From assembly GCA_036172665.1 (NCBI GenBank), contig CM069871.1, positions 61,130,713 through 61,194,712 on the forward strand: a DNA stretch of 64,000 bases, read 5' to 3'. The position numbers and the translations under genes were made by a program. Shown here one piece after another: positions 11,386-21,599 of the stretch (position 1 is the first letter of the stretch; each line of letters starts with the position of its first letter). The stretch is from Prosopocoilus inquinatus. Taxonomy: Eukaryota; Arthropoda; Insecta; Coleoptera; Lucanidae. The notes beneath the pieces were generated by a model. The model was given only the letters and a program-made list of their open reading frames with translations, made no database searches and was not told the DNA's origin.

Positions 11386-12892
11386 CAGAGTGGACCATTT
11401 TTGATGGTTTTACAAGGTTTCACAGTTATTTATAGGAATAGAAGAAAACCGTTTTCGCGACCCAGTGCTACTTTTTCAAGAAAAACTCAGTGGAGAAAAC
11501 AAAAGTTAGCTATCTCGATTCGTTCGGGAAATATCGGCCGAAAACGATTTTTTCCGAAAAATTATTTTTCACGATATCTCAGTTGTTTGACAAGATATTT
11601 TGAAAATTCAAAAACTATTTTATTCAGAAATTAACGTTGATTTCGCCGACATCATTATCTTTTGTAGAAATTGCACCAATTCTGTAAAACAGACTGTAAC
11701 TTTTTAATTTTAAATGGAAACCGTAGTTGGCTATGACACAAATAAATTGCTTATTTAATGAGGTTTTCAAAATTATAAAGTTTGATATAATTATTGTTAT
11801 AAATAACAAGGATACTAACTTTCATTAAATTGCAGTACCTATCAAGCGATCTATGACAATGGAAACAAAAGAAAATTCAGTTGTTTTCCTCAAAAAAACT
11901 ATTATTAGAATAAATAATACAGGTAATTAAATTTAACAAAATAAATACGAAATACTATTAGAGAACTAGTAAAACTACAAGTAATGTAAATGTGGATTAA
12001 CTGCCAATGCAGTTTTGAAGAATTATACGTTGTATGTTCCTTTAAAATTATTAAATCTTAAATTTTATATTATCAAAACTTCTTAGATATTTCACTTCTA
12101 TCCGCGATTACATTTATTAATATACAAAAGTTCTCGAAAGCATTATTAAACTTAAGAAATATCCGACATTTCAATAATTCCTTAAAGAAATGCATTAATT
12201 TATACAATTTAACATTTATAGAAATCTCTTAACTATTCTCATTAATAATTAAAGAAATGTTCAAATAGAGTTAATTCATTTTTACATACTTGTGGTTTTA
12301 TGTCAGTCTCTGATCTATCTATCTGGAAGCTATTTATTTATTGAATTAAATTAGCTGTTTTACTTAATAATAATTGATTTTTAGGGAAAACAATTGAACA
12401 ATTTTTTTTTGTTTTTGGTGTCATGGATGGCTTGTTAGCTACTGGAAAACAAAAAATAAATAGTATCTTTATTATTTGAAAAAATAATTACATGAAACTT
12501 TACATTTTTGAAAACCTCATTAAACAAGCAATTTATTTGTGTCATAGCCAACTGCGGTTTCCATTTAAAATTAGAAAGTTACAGTCTGTTTCGCAGAATT
12601 CGTGCAATTTCTACAAAAGATAATTCTGTCAGTAAAATCCGGGTTAATTTCTAAATAAAATAGTTTTTGAATTTTCAAAATATCTTGTCAAACAACTGAG
12701 ATATTGTGAAAAATAATTTTTCGGAAAAATTCGTTTTCGTCCGATATTTCCCTAACGAATCGAGATAGCTAACTTTTGTTTTTTCCATTGAGTTTTTCTT
12801 GAAAAAGTAGCATTGGGTCGCGAAAACGATTTTCTTCTATTCCTATAAATGACTGAGAAACCCTGTAAAATCATCAAAAATGGACCACACTG
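11386..12892. mobile_element. 1507-bp long-TIR DNA element inserted in LINE-A (TA TSD)
   Basis: Ends are CAGAGTGGACCATTTTTGAT (left) and its inverse from CAGTGTGGTCCATTTTTGAT (right). The inverted arms extend about 430 bp (to about 11830 and from about 12440) and include TTATTTATAGGAATAGAAGA and TTTTTCCGAAAAATTATTTT. TA at 11384-11385 and 12893-12894 is the target duplication. The core of about 600 bp has no coding potential. TA target sites suggest mobilisation by a Tc1/mariner-type transposase. A second copy is at 57090-58807. Confidence 0.85.
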
Positions 12893-12894
12893 TA

Positions 12895-15115
12895 CAGCAG
12901 AAGATACTGAAATTACTGATATTGGTACGATTAATTGTGATTTCTCTGATCACGATGCAGTATTTTGTGAATTTCCAATATCGAAACCTGTGACGTTGCC
13001 AATCTACCGCACTTTCCGCAATTATAAAAATATTAATTGGGAAGATTTTCAAAGCGATTTGCGCTCTATACCATTTCAGATTGTGTTTAGACTTGATAAT
13101 GTTGAAGAAAAAATTGAATTTTTTAACTCTCAGATCTTAAATTTATTCAACAAACATGCACCCCTCATCACGCGATGCTTTACAAAAACTTGGGCTCCTT
13201 GGTTAACGGATAATCAAAAGCGACTTATGCGTTTGAGAAATAAAGCAAAAGATAAATATCGTAGGACGAGATGTAAAACTGACTGGAAATATTACAAGTC
13301 TTTAAGAAATCTCGCAACAACTTGCCTTAAACTTGAAAAGAAAGCTTACTTTGATCACATTATTAAAGAAAGTAGTAATAACAATATGCTATGGAAAAAT
13401 CTAGATCGCCTTGGTTTTGGCAGAAACCATTGTGAAATACCTTCACATCTAGTAGATGTAGAAAAAATAAATAACTATTTTCTTGGTAACACTGTTAATT
13501 TAAATAATCAATCATTATTAGCATTTTACGAAGTGAATGATTTAGAATCTAACAGAAGTTTTACTTTTCAAACTGTAGATATTGAATTCATTTATAATGC
13601 TATTAAAAGTATAAATTCTATAGCGACTGGATGTGATGGTATTAATATTACAATGATAAAACTTTGTTGCCATTCAATAATTCCATACATTACTCACATA
13701 ATTAATTGTTGTATTATTGACCATTATGTTCCTTATTGTTGGAAATTTGCTCTAGTTCGCCCTTTGCCTACAATCAAGAATCCAGTGTCTGTAAAAGATT
13801 TAAGACCGATAAGCATTTTACCCACGTTATCTAAAATATTTGAAAGAACTATTCAATCACTTATTAACTTATTAAATATATTGAATCTAATGAAATTTTA
13901 CCAAATATTCAATCTGGATTTAGGGCAGGTTATAGTTGTACTACAGCCTTGCTTAATGTAACAGATGACATACTAAAGGCCACTGATAATCAGCAATTAA
14001 CAGCTCTCGTCCTGCTAGATTTCAGTAAGGCTTTCGATACGGTAAACCATAATATACTATGTTCTGTGCTGAAGTATATAGGCGTCAGAGGAGAATCTGT
14101 GGAATTAATTAAATCTTATTTATCCGGACGAACCCAATCAGTTGTTGTACATTCATTTAAATCTAATCCGCTTGCTGTATCTCAGGGAGTACCTCAAGGA
14201 TCCGTAATAGGACTGTTGCTATTTTCTATCTATACCTCACAATTTTTACAAAACATTCAAACTTGCAGTGCACATATTTATGCAGACGATACGCAATTAT
14301 ATTATTCTTTTAATCCGTCTGATTGGCGTGAAGCTGTGTCACACATAAATAGTGATCTGGATACATTATATAGAGTTGCTGTTAAACATTGCTTAACTCT
14401 TAATCCCACTAAATCCCAGGTATTATTATTTGGTAAAGAAAAGGATATTAGTAATCTTACCAACATTTTAGATATTAAGATAAATAATATTAACATACCG
14501 ATTCATAGTAAAGCTAAAAATTTAGGGCTGACATTAGACAACAGCTTCCGTTACAGGGATCAAATTTCTAAATATATTATTAACGCATATATGAATTTAA
14601 GAAAATTATTTCCTTATAGAGGTGTCTTCAATATCGAAATAAAAAAAACAATTGTGTGAAGCATTTGTTCTATCCCAGTTTTCTTACTTTAATTTATTTA
14701 TCATTTAGCTTCTGACTTATATACACTTAATCGCATCCAAAAAGTACAGAACTCCTGCTTGCGGTTTATATACGGAATTAAGAAATACTCGCATATTTCA
14801 CATAAATTGAATGACATTGGTTGGTTAAATATGACAAATCGGCGGGAATTACATACCTTAACATTGTTTCATAAAATAATATTACATAAAACACCCCCCT
14901 ATTTATAAAATAAAATTCGATTTAGATCTGACATTCATAATCTCACTACAAGATTCCGCGGTCTGATTTCACCGCCACCACATAGAATGACCTTATATGA
15001 GAGGTCCTTTTCTTTTGGTATTATACAATTGTTTACCTCATGATCTTAAAAATCTGGAATTGGCTAATTTCAAGCGAAAACTAAAAAAAATGTTGTATTT
15101 AAGTCAGGTTTCCTA
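12895..15115 (+). pseudogene. LINE-A reverse transcriptase ORF, frameshifted
   Basis: The reading frame resumes at 12895 directly after the inserted element. Endonuclease C-terminus: SDHDAVFCEF near residue 35. The open frame to 13961 covers the linker (CPWLTDN-like APWLTDNQKR, YYKSLRNLATT) and the first RT blocks (LVRPLPTIKNPVSVKDLRPI). The RT then continues in another frame from about 13900 (QSGFRAGYSCTTAL) through LLDFSKAFDTVNH, VPQGSVIGLLLFSIY and the catalytic YADD (about 14280) to 14659. A further shift near 14650 leaves the C-terminal part (LNRIQKVQNSCLRFIYG, SPPPHRMTLYERSF) to about 15115. At least two frameshifts make it non-functional. Confidence 0.85.
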
Positions 15116-15643
15116 AGCCACCTAGATTTCTACATTTCTAAGCTACATTTAATTTTAATTTGCAATGCTGTACATTATTGTAAATTGTTGTCCTTACATT
15201 AGTTTTCTTTTACTCCCTCCTGTTACTGTTTAATTTGGGTACACCATGGTAGTGTTTTAGAAATCTACGTAGTCTTACTTTATTTTAGGCAATTTCTCAT
15301 ATTTAGTTTAAATTATAACACTCTCCAGGTTAAGTTGAAAAGCAGATGGGTATTCCCCAAAATTCTGAACTTCGCCTTGTGGTTTGTGCATGCTTATACG
15401 ACGGAACATTATACTTCTGTATATAATATCTTGTTTGGCATTGTACAAATAAAGACCATTATTATTATTAAATAAAAGTCACAATCTGATGCATAAATAA
15501 CTACGTTTTCGCATCTTTTTGGACATGTAACCGTGACTTTAATTTTTAAATCTCTTAGTTCTAGTGTTTTGAGTCTGTAATATTTCCACGTTACCTTACG
15601 GTAAATTTCCAATGATACCCGTAAGGTAACGTAGTCGTGCCCT

Positions 15644-16604
15644 TTTCTTTTGTTCATTTTCTTGAATATTGTTTTTGTCAGTAGTTCTAACTGTAAGTGC
15701 AGATATATCGAAAACCGTAAGCTTCAGACCAATTCAAGTTGGGTTTGTCAGAACCAGAATTTAACGAGCTACTCGAATATGTTAAAATACACAGGGCGTT
15801 CAATTTACATTTTTTGACCCTGTATATTTTTTATATTTCCGATTTCTTGAATTCAGCTGTAAATAATATTCAGTAGCTTATATTTATGTTACCATCCAAA
15901 TTCAAATATGCGCGGCAAATTTAAAATAAACTTCAATGAAATTTCTTGCGAAATATTTCAATGAAATGAAATTTATGCGAAATATTTCGGCTTTACAACA
16001 CTAATAACGATATTTGAAAGAATGCAGGCAACCTTTCTACTTCTGTTGATGATTTTTGATTAAATTTAATGAGAAAGTATTTAGTTTCTGCGCTTGCGTT
16101 ATACAGGGTCTCCCAAGTTGAGTGGCCTATTAAAAGTTTTCGAGGAAGGAAATATTCAAAAAATATAAAACTTAGCAGGCTGCCACGGCGGAAGGTGATC
16201 TTTCAGACTAAAATATTTTCACTTTTATATCACTTCCGGTTTACCGGAAGTCGCCGCTAACTTTGTTATTTTAAACAGAATGCTATATTTTTTATTGCAA
16301 ATTCTGATTCTACGCATTAGTCTAAGTAAAAATTGTTAAGGCTTCCCTATACTTAAATGTAACCAATTTTGAGATATCTGGAGATTTATCTAAAAAATTG
16401 TTTTGGTCAGCTTTCATTGAAGATATTGTATTTATGACACTTTCAAATTTAGAAATTCAGGTGGCATGTCGTTTTGAAGTACTATCTTCAGGCTTTCAAA
16501 TAGTATCCTAATTATCCCTGAAAAAATCACAGGCTGGTCATAAAATGGTGTCGAACCTCACTATGTTTAACTGCCCAAAACTCAGTTTTCATAAATGGGA
16601 TTTT
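15644..16604. repeat. Dispersed block X+MITE, copy 1 (copy 2 at 53716-54666)
   Basis: From GTGCCCTTTTCTTTTGTTCA to the GCCCAAAACTCAGTTTTCAT stretch, this ~960-bp block is nearly identical to 53716-54666, with a few substitutions and indels. The left half contains ACAGGGCGTTC and TGACCCTGTATA; the right half is the 508-bp MITE described next. A diverged inverse copy of part of the left half is at about 47640-47815. Confidence 0.8.
16102..16604 (+). mobile_element. 508-bp MITE family, copy A (3' end lost)
   Basis: Starts TACAGGGTCTCCCAAGTTGA and matches copies B (19886-20393, inverted) and C (54180-54688). The final AACACCCTGTA end is missing: at 16604 the sequence switches to the Tc-like transposase relic. 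Internal marker: CACTTCCGGTTTACCGGAAG, a small palindrome. Confidence 0.8.
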
Positions 16605-16689
16605 GCCAATTTAAAATTCCTTCATGACTAAACTTAGCCTCATCTGTCCAAATGATCTTCTGCATGAAACGGTGGTCTTCTTGATAATG
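16605..16689 (-). pseudogene. Tc-like transposase fragment (central part), left piece
   Basis: Reads on the minus strand as part of an IS630/Tc-type transposase with the first catalytic aspartate region (IIWTDEAKF-like, FSHEGILN). It is the same gene as 19172-19508, split by the DD81E transposon. Compared with the copy at 55536-55625 it retains one C (TTCTGCATGAAAC) that the other lost. Confidence 0.6.
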
Positions 16690-17120
16690 TATAGTAGTCC
16701 CAGAAATGTATCGGTTTTATAGCAGGTAATAGCAATACTAAGGTAATGAGACAATAAAGATAAGCTGCTTGTGAATAAACCCGTCCGCACGCGTAGTTTG
16801 CAGGGGTGTACAAAAATTATATTATTTACGGCAAATGCAATTAATAATTCCGGGTACCGTGAACAAATCCTTAATTATATAAGGAAAGCGGTCATTACAT
16901 TTTGCGAAGAAAGATTAAGTGTCGTGTTATACTTTAATATTTCTGCTAAAATGCATTTGTTAAGATAACGTCTTGTTTCTTATTAATGTAATTAAGTAAA
17001 GGTTTCTAATTAACACAAGTGATTGTCACAGTATTTAAAGCTCGAGACTGCAGTGGAACTTTATTAGTTAGCGTTATATTATTACTAGAACAAGTATTAA
17101 TAGCGCGCAATAGTTGCATT

Positions 17121-18473
17121 ATGTTTCGTCCATGGGAAAATGTGCAACTCAATCCGAACGCTGAGGAAATTGTAATTGAAGATGAAGAGCCGTTGGAAGA
17201 AGTAAAGAATAAGCGTAAACATCTTTCGTCAGATGCTAAGGAAATTATAATTAATGTTTACAAAAGATTATTAGAAAAAAATTGTTCAGCGCCAATAAAA
17301 GTGGCAAGTGATTTGGTGAAAGTTCCGTATTCAACTGTCTACGATATAATTGCAAGCAATGATAAGGAAAAGAAAGAACGTCCGTGTAAAAGATTTTCAA
17401 AAATATCCCCAGAATTTGGAGTTGAAATAAAAGAGACAATTTACAAGATGTACAAACATAATATTGTACCAACAACTTCAAATTTAATGGAAGAATTGCG
17501 AGAATCGGGATATGAATTGAATTATAGGGAAGAAACGTTTCGACTCTATTTAAGAAATATGGGATATTATTACAAGACGCTGAATCAAAGAATGGCAGTC
17601 ATAGAATCATCTCGACTACAAAAATTGAGATGGGAATACATCACCCAAATTCGGAAACATCGCCAAGAAGGTCGTTACATAGTGTACATTGATGAAACAT
17701 GGTATGACACGCACGAAATGACCAAAAAAGGTATTTCCGATGGAACAAATAATTGTTGTTTGCAATCTCCACCGTCTAGAGGAAAAAGAATTATTATCCT
17801 TCATGCTGGAGGAACAAACGGTTGGGTAAATAATGCTTTACTTCTCTCTGCGAAAAATATTCAAAATTGTTCGGCAGGTTACCATAGTGGCATGAATGCC
17901 ACATTATTTGAAATTTGGTTTAAACAACAGTTGATTCCGCAACTCCCACCGCATTCGATCATCGTAATGGACAATGCGAGTTATCATTCGAAATTGGTAG
18001 AGAAGAAACCCTACAAAGGTTACGAAAAAGCAGGAAGTAATTTTATGAAGAAGAAAGGTATCAAAATATCAGAAGGAAAAGTAACTAAAGATATGTTACT
18101 GCAAGTAATTAGCGACTTGCAGATACCTGGACAGTATCGCATAGATGAAATTGCCAATTCTTATGGTCATGCTGTATTAAGATTACCCCCTTATTATTGC
18201 GTTTTAAACCCGATTGAATTGATCTGGGCCACCTTAAAGAAATCTATACGCAAAAATAATACTTCACCAAATAGAAGTGCTGCTGTTGTAGATCTAATTC
18301 GAAGTGAAGTAAACAATATAACAAGTGATCTGTGGAGAAATTGTATAAACCATGTAATTGAAATAGAAAAGTCATATGTGACGGCAGAATTTCGACAATT
18401 TGTAATAAATGTGGAAGCTAGTGACAGTGAGGAACATGATTTTATGTCTCAGGGCAGTGACAGTGATGATTGA
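17121..18473 (+). CDS. DD81E transposase, IS630-Tc1-mariner superfamily, 450 aa
   Basis: Intact ORF from the ATG at 17121 (the frame is open further upstream but without an in-frame ATG I trust). Residues 35-90 look like a helix-turn-helix region (SDAKEIIINVYKRL, KVPYSTVYDII); 95-160 a second N-terminal segment. The catalytic triad is visible: Asp191 in YIDETWYD, Asp284 in VMDNASYH and Glu366 in LNPIELIW. Exactly 81 residues lie between the second Asp and the Glu, far more than the 34-39 of classical Tc1/mariner. The long-spacing 'Sailor' DD82E group is the nearest family I know. The C-terminus is acidic (SDSEEHDF, GSDSDD). It would cut and paste DNA at TA sites in the nucleus. Domestication is less likely, because TIRs and TSD are present. 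Confidence 0.9.
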   Translation: MFRPWENVQLNPNAEEIVIEDEEPLEEVKNKRKHLSSDAKEIIINVYKRLLEKNCSAPIKVASDLVKVPYSTVYDIIASNDKEKKERPCKRFSKISPEFGVEIKETIYKMYKHNIVPTTSNLMEELRESGYELNYREETFRLYLRNMGYYYKTLNQRMAVIESSRLQKLRWEYITQIRKHRQEGRYIVYIDETWYDTHEMTKKGISDGTNNCCLQSPPSRGKRIIILHAGGTNGWVNNALLLSAKNIQNCSAGYHSGMNATLFEIWFKQQLIPQLPPHSIIVMDNASYHSKLVEKKPYKGYEKAGSNFMKKKGIKISEGKVTKDMLLQVISDLQIPGQYRIDEIANSYGHAVLRLPPYYCVLNPIELIWATLKKSIRKNNTSPNRSAAVVDLIRSEVNNITSDLWRNCINHVIEIEKSYVTAEFRQFVINVEASDSEEHDFMSQGSDSDD

Positions 18474-19060
18474 TGTTGATCTAAAACTGAGTTGGACGTT
18501 TTTCCAAAATAACTATGTATATTTTAGTTAATATCATTAATTAATGTAAATAAATTATGACTAAACTTTCTTTATTTACTTTTATCTGAAATACATTCAA
18601 TTGCTGCTATGCAGGTAATTTCATTTCATTTACTATTAAAATTTTGAATCCATATTTACATAAATATTAATCAGTCGTTTCATGTTACACCTTTTATAAT
18701 TTTTTTTTTGTATTGAAATAAACAATATTATTTACTAATTCAAGACTAACCTCAAAAGGGTGTAAGTGCCAATTTGGTGTCAAATTATTTTTCCCCTCAA
18801 AAATGCTTCAAATATTGTTTTCAGTTTTTGAAATTGCAATATTAAACTGTGATTTTTTTATGTGTTTGTGTTTATATAAAATTTATATTTGATTTGCTTT
18901 CGCTAGTTTTGCTATTATACAGATTTCAGGCACGATTTCGCTTGAATAAAATTGGCACTTAGACCCTTTGGAAGTTACAGTCTTCAATTGTATTCATTAA
19001 GAATTCTGCTTTAAAAAGTATTAAAGAATTTTTGTACATCCCTATGAATTTGCCCAGCCA
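18474..19060 (+). other. 3' non-coding part of the DD81E transposon
   Basis: AT-rich. Two direct motifs on reporting distance (AAGGGTGTAAGTGCCAATTT near 18757 and AAAATTGGCACTTAGACCCTT near 18950, partly inverse) could be subterminal inverted transposase-binding sites. Nothing else recognised. Confidence 0.35.
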
Positions 19061-19171
19061 ACAGAATATTCAACCGTGGTGCGGGCTCCTTAAGCCGATT
19101 ATCAGCCCCTCAATTACCTTAAAGTATTTACGGCAAAACCATAAAACCGATACATTTCTGGGAGTACTATA

Positions 19172-19508
19172 TCAAAAGTGCTTCACAAAAAAATCGCATT
19201 AGAATCGCCGGATCTTCTGGTTGCAAATCGTTAACAGTAACGAACTTGTAATCATGCAATTTATGCTTTTCTTTATTGCCAATTACAGGACACGACGAAG
19301 TTTTCTTTAGTCTAACGGTACCACTTCTTAAAAAGTTTCGTTCATACCTTCTAAATTTTTTTTCGGTCATTGGCGGTAACTGCGGATACATTTCATTAAA
19401 TCTTCTACATGTTCTCGTAACAATTTTATTGCATTCTCCATGAAAGTAAAATAAATTTAATAATTGTTCATTAGAATAACCAAAATTATTCATTGTTGTT
19501 TTTATCAC
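19172..19508 (-). pseudogene. Tc-like transposase N-terminus, right piece
   Basis: The minus-strand frame starts MIKTTMNNFGYSNEQLLN and includes an HTH-like segment (EQLLNLFYFHGECNKIVTRT), PQLPPMTEKKFRRYERNFLR and VNDLQPEDPAI. This arrangement matches the N-terminal helix-turn-helix region common in insect Tc3/DUF4817-type transposases. It is cut at its 3' side by the DD81E element. The copy at 55536-55940 is over 95% identical by eye. Confidence 0.7.
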
Positions 19509-19885
19509 TCAACAATGTTTACGTATTGTTGTTTAATAAAAACGTCAAACTAACAAAGAAAATTTTTTTTCATGGCATGCTTATGTTTTTAAGACGCTCG
19601 TTTATGAAAACAATAAACTTACGGCAGGTATCTACCTTTATAAGATCTATGCCATTATGTACGCCAAAATAATGTTATGGTTAGCAATTAGTTAATTCTT
19701 TAAAAATTAGCAGTTCAATATCTGTTTCTTTTTGAAAATTTGCTACGAATAACGGCATTAATTGCATTAATTACTCAAACAAAATAAAGAACTGCTGATA
19801 ACAAGAAAACTACTGCAGTTGGGTATAGGGAATACTAATACTAATCGATGTAGAATTTGATTCTCTATCTCTCGATGTAAAAATA

Positions 19886-20393
19886 TACAGGGTGTTCCAT
19901 TTACGAAAATTGAGTTTTGGGCAGTTAAACATAGTGAGGTTCGACACCATTTTATGACCAGCCTGTGACTTTTTCAGGGATAATTAGGACACTATTTGAA
20001 AGCCTGAAGATAGTACTTCAAAACGACATGCCACCTGAATTTCTAAATTTGAAAGTGTCATAAATACGATATCTTCAATGAAAGCTGACCAAAACAATTT
20101 TTTAGATAAATCTCCAGATATCTCAAAATTGGTTACATTTAAGTATAGGGAAGCCTTAACAATTTTTACTTAGACTAATGCGTAGAATCAGAATTTGCAA
20201 TAAAAAATATAGCATTCTGTTTAAAATAACAAAGTTAGCGGCGACTTCCGGTAAACCGGAAGTGATATAAAAGTGAAAATATTTTAGTCTGAAAGATCAC
20301 CTTCCGCCGTGGCAGTCTGCTAAGTTTCATATTTTTTGTATATTTCCTTCCTCGAAAACTTTTAATAGGCCACTCAACTTCTGAGACCCTGTA
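19886..20393 (-). mobile_element. 508-bp MITE family, copy B (inverted)
   Basis: Starts TACAGGGTGTTCCATTTACG and ends TTCTGAGACCCTGTA, in opposite orientation to copies A and C. With copy A it brackets 16.1-20.4 kb as ~500-bp inverted arms, so it may be the long terminal repeat of one larger transposon rather than an independent insertion. Confidence 0.85.
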
Positions 20394-20639
20394 TCACTCT
20401 TCGAAATATTTTTCGAATGGACTGTTTTTTTTTTACTTGTTCTGTTACATGAAGAAGAGCTTTTTAAGAAAAAAAAAGAAAAAGAAAATACGTTGCTAAT
20501 TTGATTACCACATCGAAAATTCTTTAACTAAATTCTTTAACATGTAACATGCAATAAAAAATAATTTTTCGTTAATATATGCTTACTAGTAGTTAATAGT
20601 GTCTGATTTTATTATAAACAAATCGACGGATCTCGACGA

Positions 20640-21130
20640 CGAATTGGAGACAAGAGAAAGGCACCTCGGCGGCGTTTCGCGCAAGACTCACGTCCAACCT
20701 TTCATCCTACTCCGGCGAACGCATTCCACAAGAACCGTGTCCGCAAATCGTCCCCAGGTGTAACTTACCTGCCTTGTTTTCTATGAGCCTTCGCCGTTCT
20801 CCAGTTGTCCACCGGGTTCTTCGGTTCGCGTTGCTGATCGTCCGTCTTGGGCTTACGCGCTTTCCATACTCTTGAATATGGTCTGTGATATGGTTCGATC
20901 GGAATCGGTGACGTTTTGAAAATTTTTCAAGTTTGGAAGAGACATGACCAGTTTCGGCGCATTTTGAGCAGCTGTGGTGTTTTCTCTTTCTTTTTCGGTT
21001 TCTTCTGCATGCTTTAGGGAATGCTTCATCATCAAAGTAGGTAAGTCGAGTTTGCATTAGCATTAACAACATCTTGGTTTTCCTCGACGCGCGGTTTTCT
21101 GATGAACACCTACCTGATTATTATTACGGC
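20640..21130 (-). other. Possible first exon of an unknown gene, strong donor
   Basis: A CpG-richer island on the minus strand contains several short open frames (21072-20707, 121 codons; 21035-20853, 60 codons beginning MMMKHSLKHAEETEKE) and ends in GGCAG|GTAAGTTAC at about 20770. I recognise no protein. It could be a 5' exon of a gene lying to the left or a TE leader. Confidence 0.25.
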
Positions 21131-21599
21131 CGTTTACCAAAGACCTTGAAGCGCAAAGAATTTGGTTTATTTCTCTCCTCATCACTCTTTGACATTTCAG
21201 TCTAGCGAACTCGTGATTCACACATTTTATAAAATGTCAATACGTATGTATATGCGTACGCTTTGGACTGATTCCCAAGGGAAAGGAATATTCTTTTTGA
21301 ATTAAAGCAAAAAGATAAGTTTTTCTGTTTTCTTTTAATTTTCTTTTCTTTAATATTTCAGTCAGAAAATAATAAAATGCAAGACAAGCAAAAATTACTC
21401 TGGCATGAGAGGTTCTCTTAAAAACTCGTGCACTGCAATCGTTAACCAATCAAATTGTTTCGTCATCGCTCGAACCGAAGTCTGAATTAATCATTAGCTT
21501 GAAGCTAAACGTCCTAAACGCCAATGGATGAGTTCTGTTCAATATGCGGACCGAGGTCGAAAACAAATCAATCCGCGGCCGAGCCAATAATATTTGCCG

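Larger units (their letters stand above)
11235..15475 (+). mobile_element. LINE-A copy 1, 5'-truncated in the endonuclease, split by a TIR element
   Basis: A non-LTR retrotransposon starts inside the endonuclease (NIDFLKPTNQ near 11237) and runs through the reverse transcriptase to a 3' end AATAAAGACCATTATTATT. The element at 11386-12892 interrupts it. Clade is not certain; the EN/RT pattern and (ATT)n tail suggest the Jockey/CR1/I group. The second copy at 39786-42220 ends the same way (AATAAAGAC then ATT repeats), which defines the 3' end. Confidence 0.85.
16692..19169 (+). mobile_element. 2478-bp DD81E IS630-Tc1-mariner transposon, apparently complete
   Basis: Both ends read TAGTASTCCCAGAAATG, and the imperfect TIR continues through TATCGGTTTTAT (about 29 bp). 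TA at 16690-16691 and 19170-19171 is the target duplication. The empty site is visible in the related Tc-like copy at about 55613, where GATAATGTATCAAAAGTGC is uninterrupted. One uninterrupted transposase ORF occupies the centre. Complete ends, an intact ORF and a TSD suggest a recent, possibly autonomous insertion. Confidence 0.88.

Noticed and set aside
17251..17804. Minus-strand ORFs inside the DD81E element
   Set aside because: Shadows of the transposase ORF; no domain.
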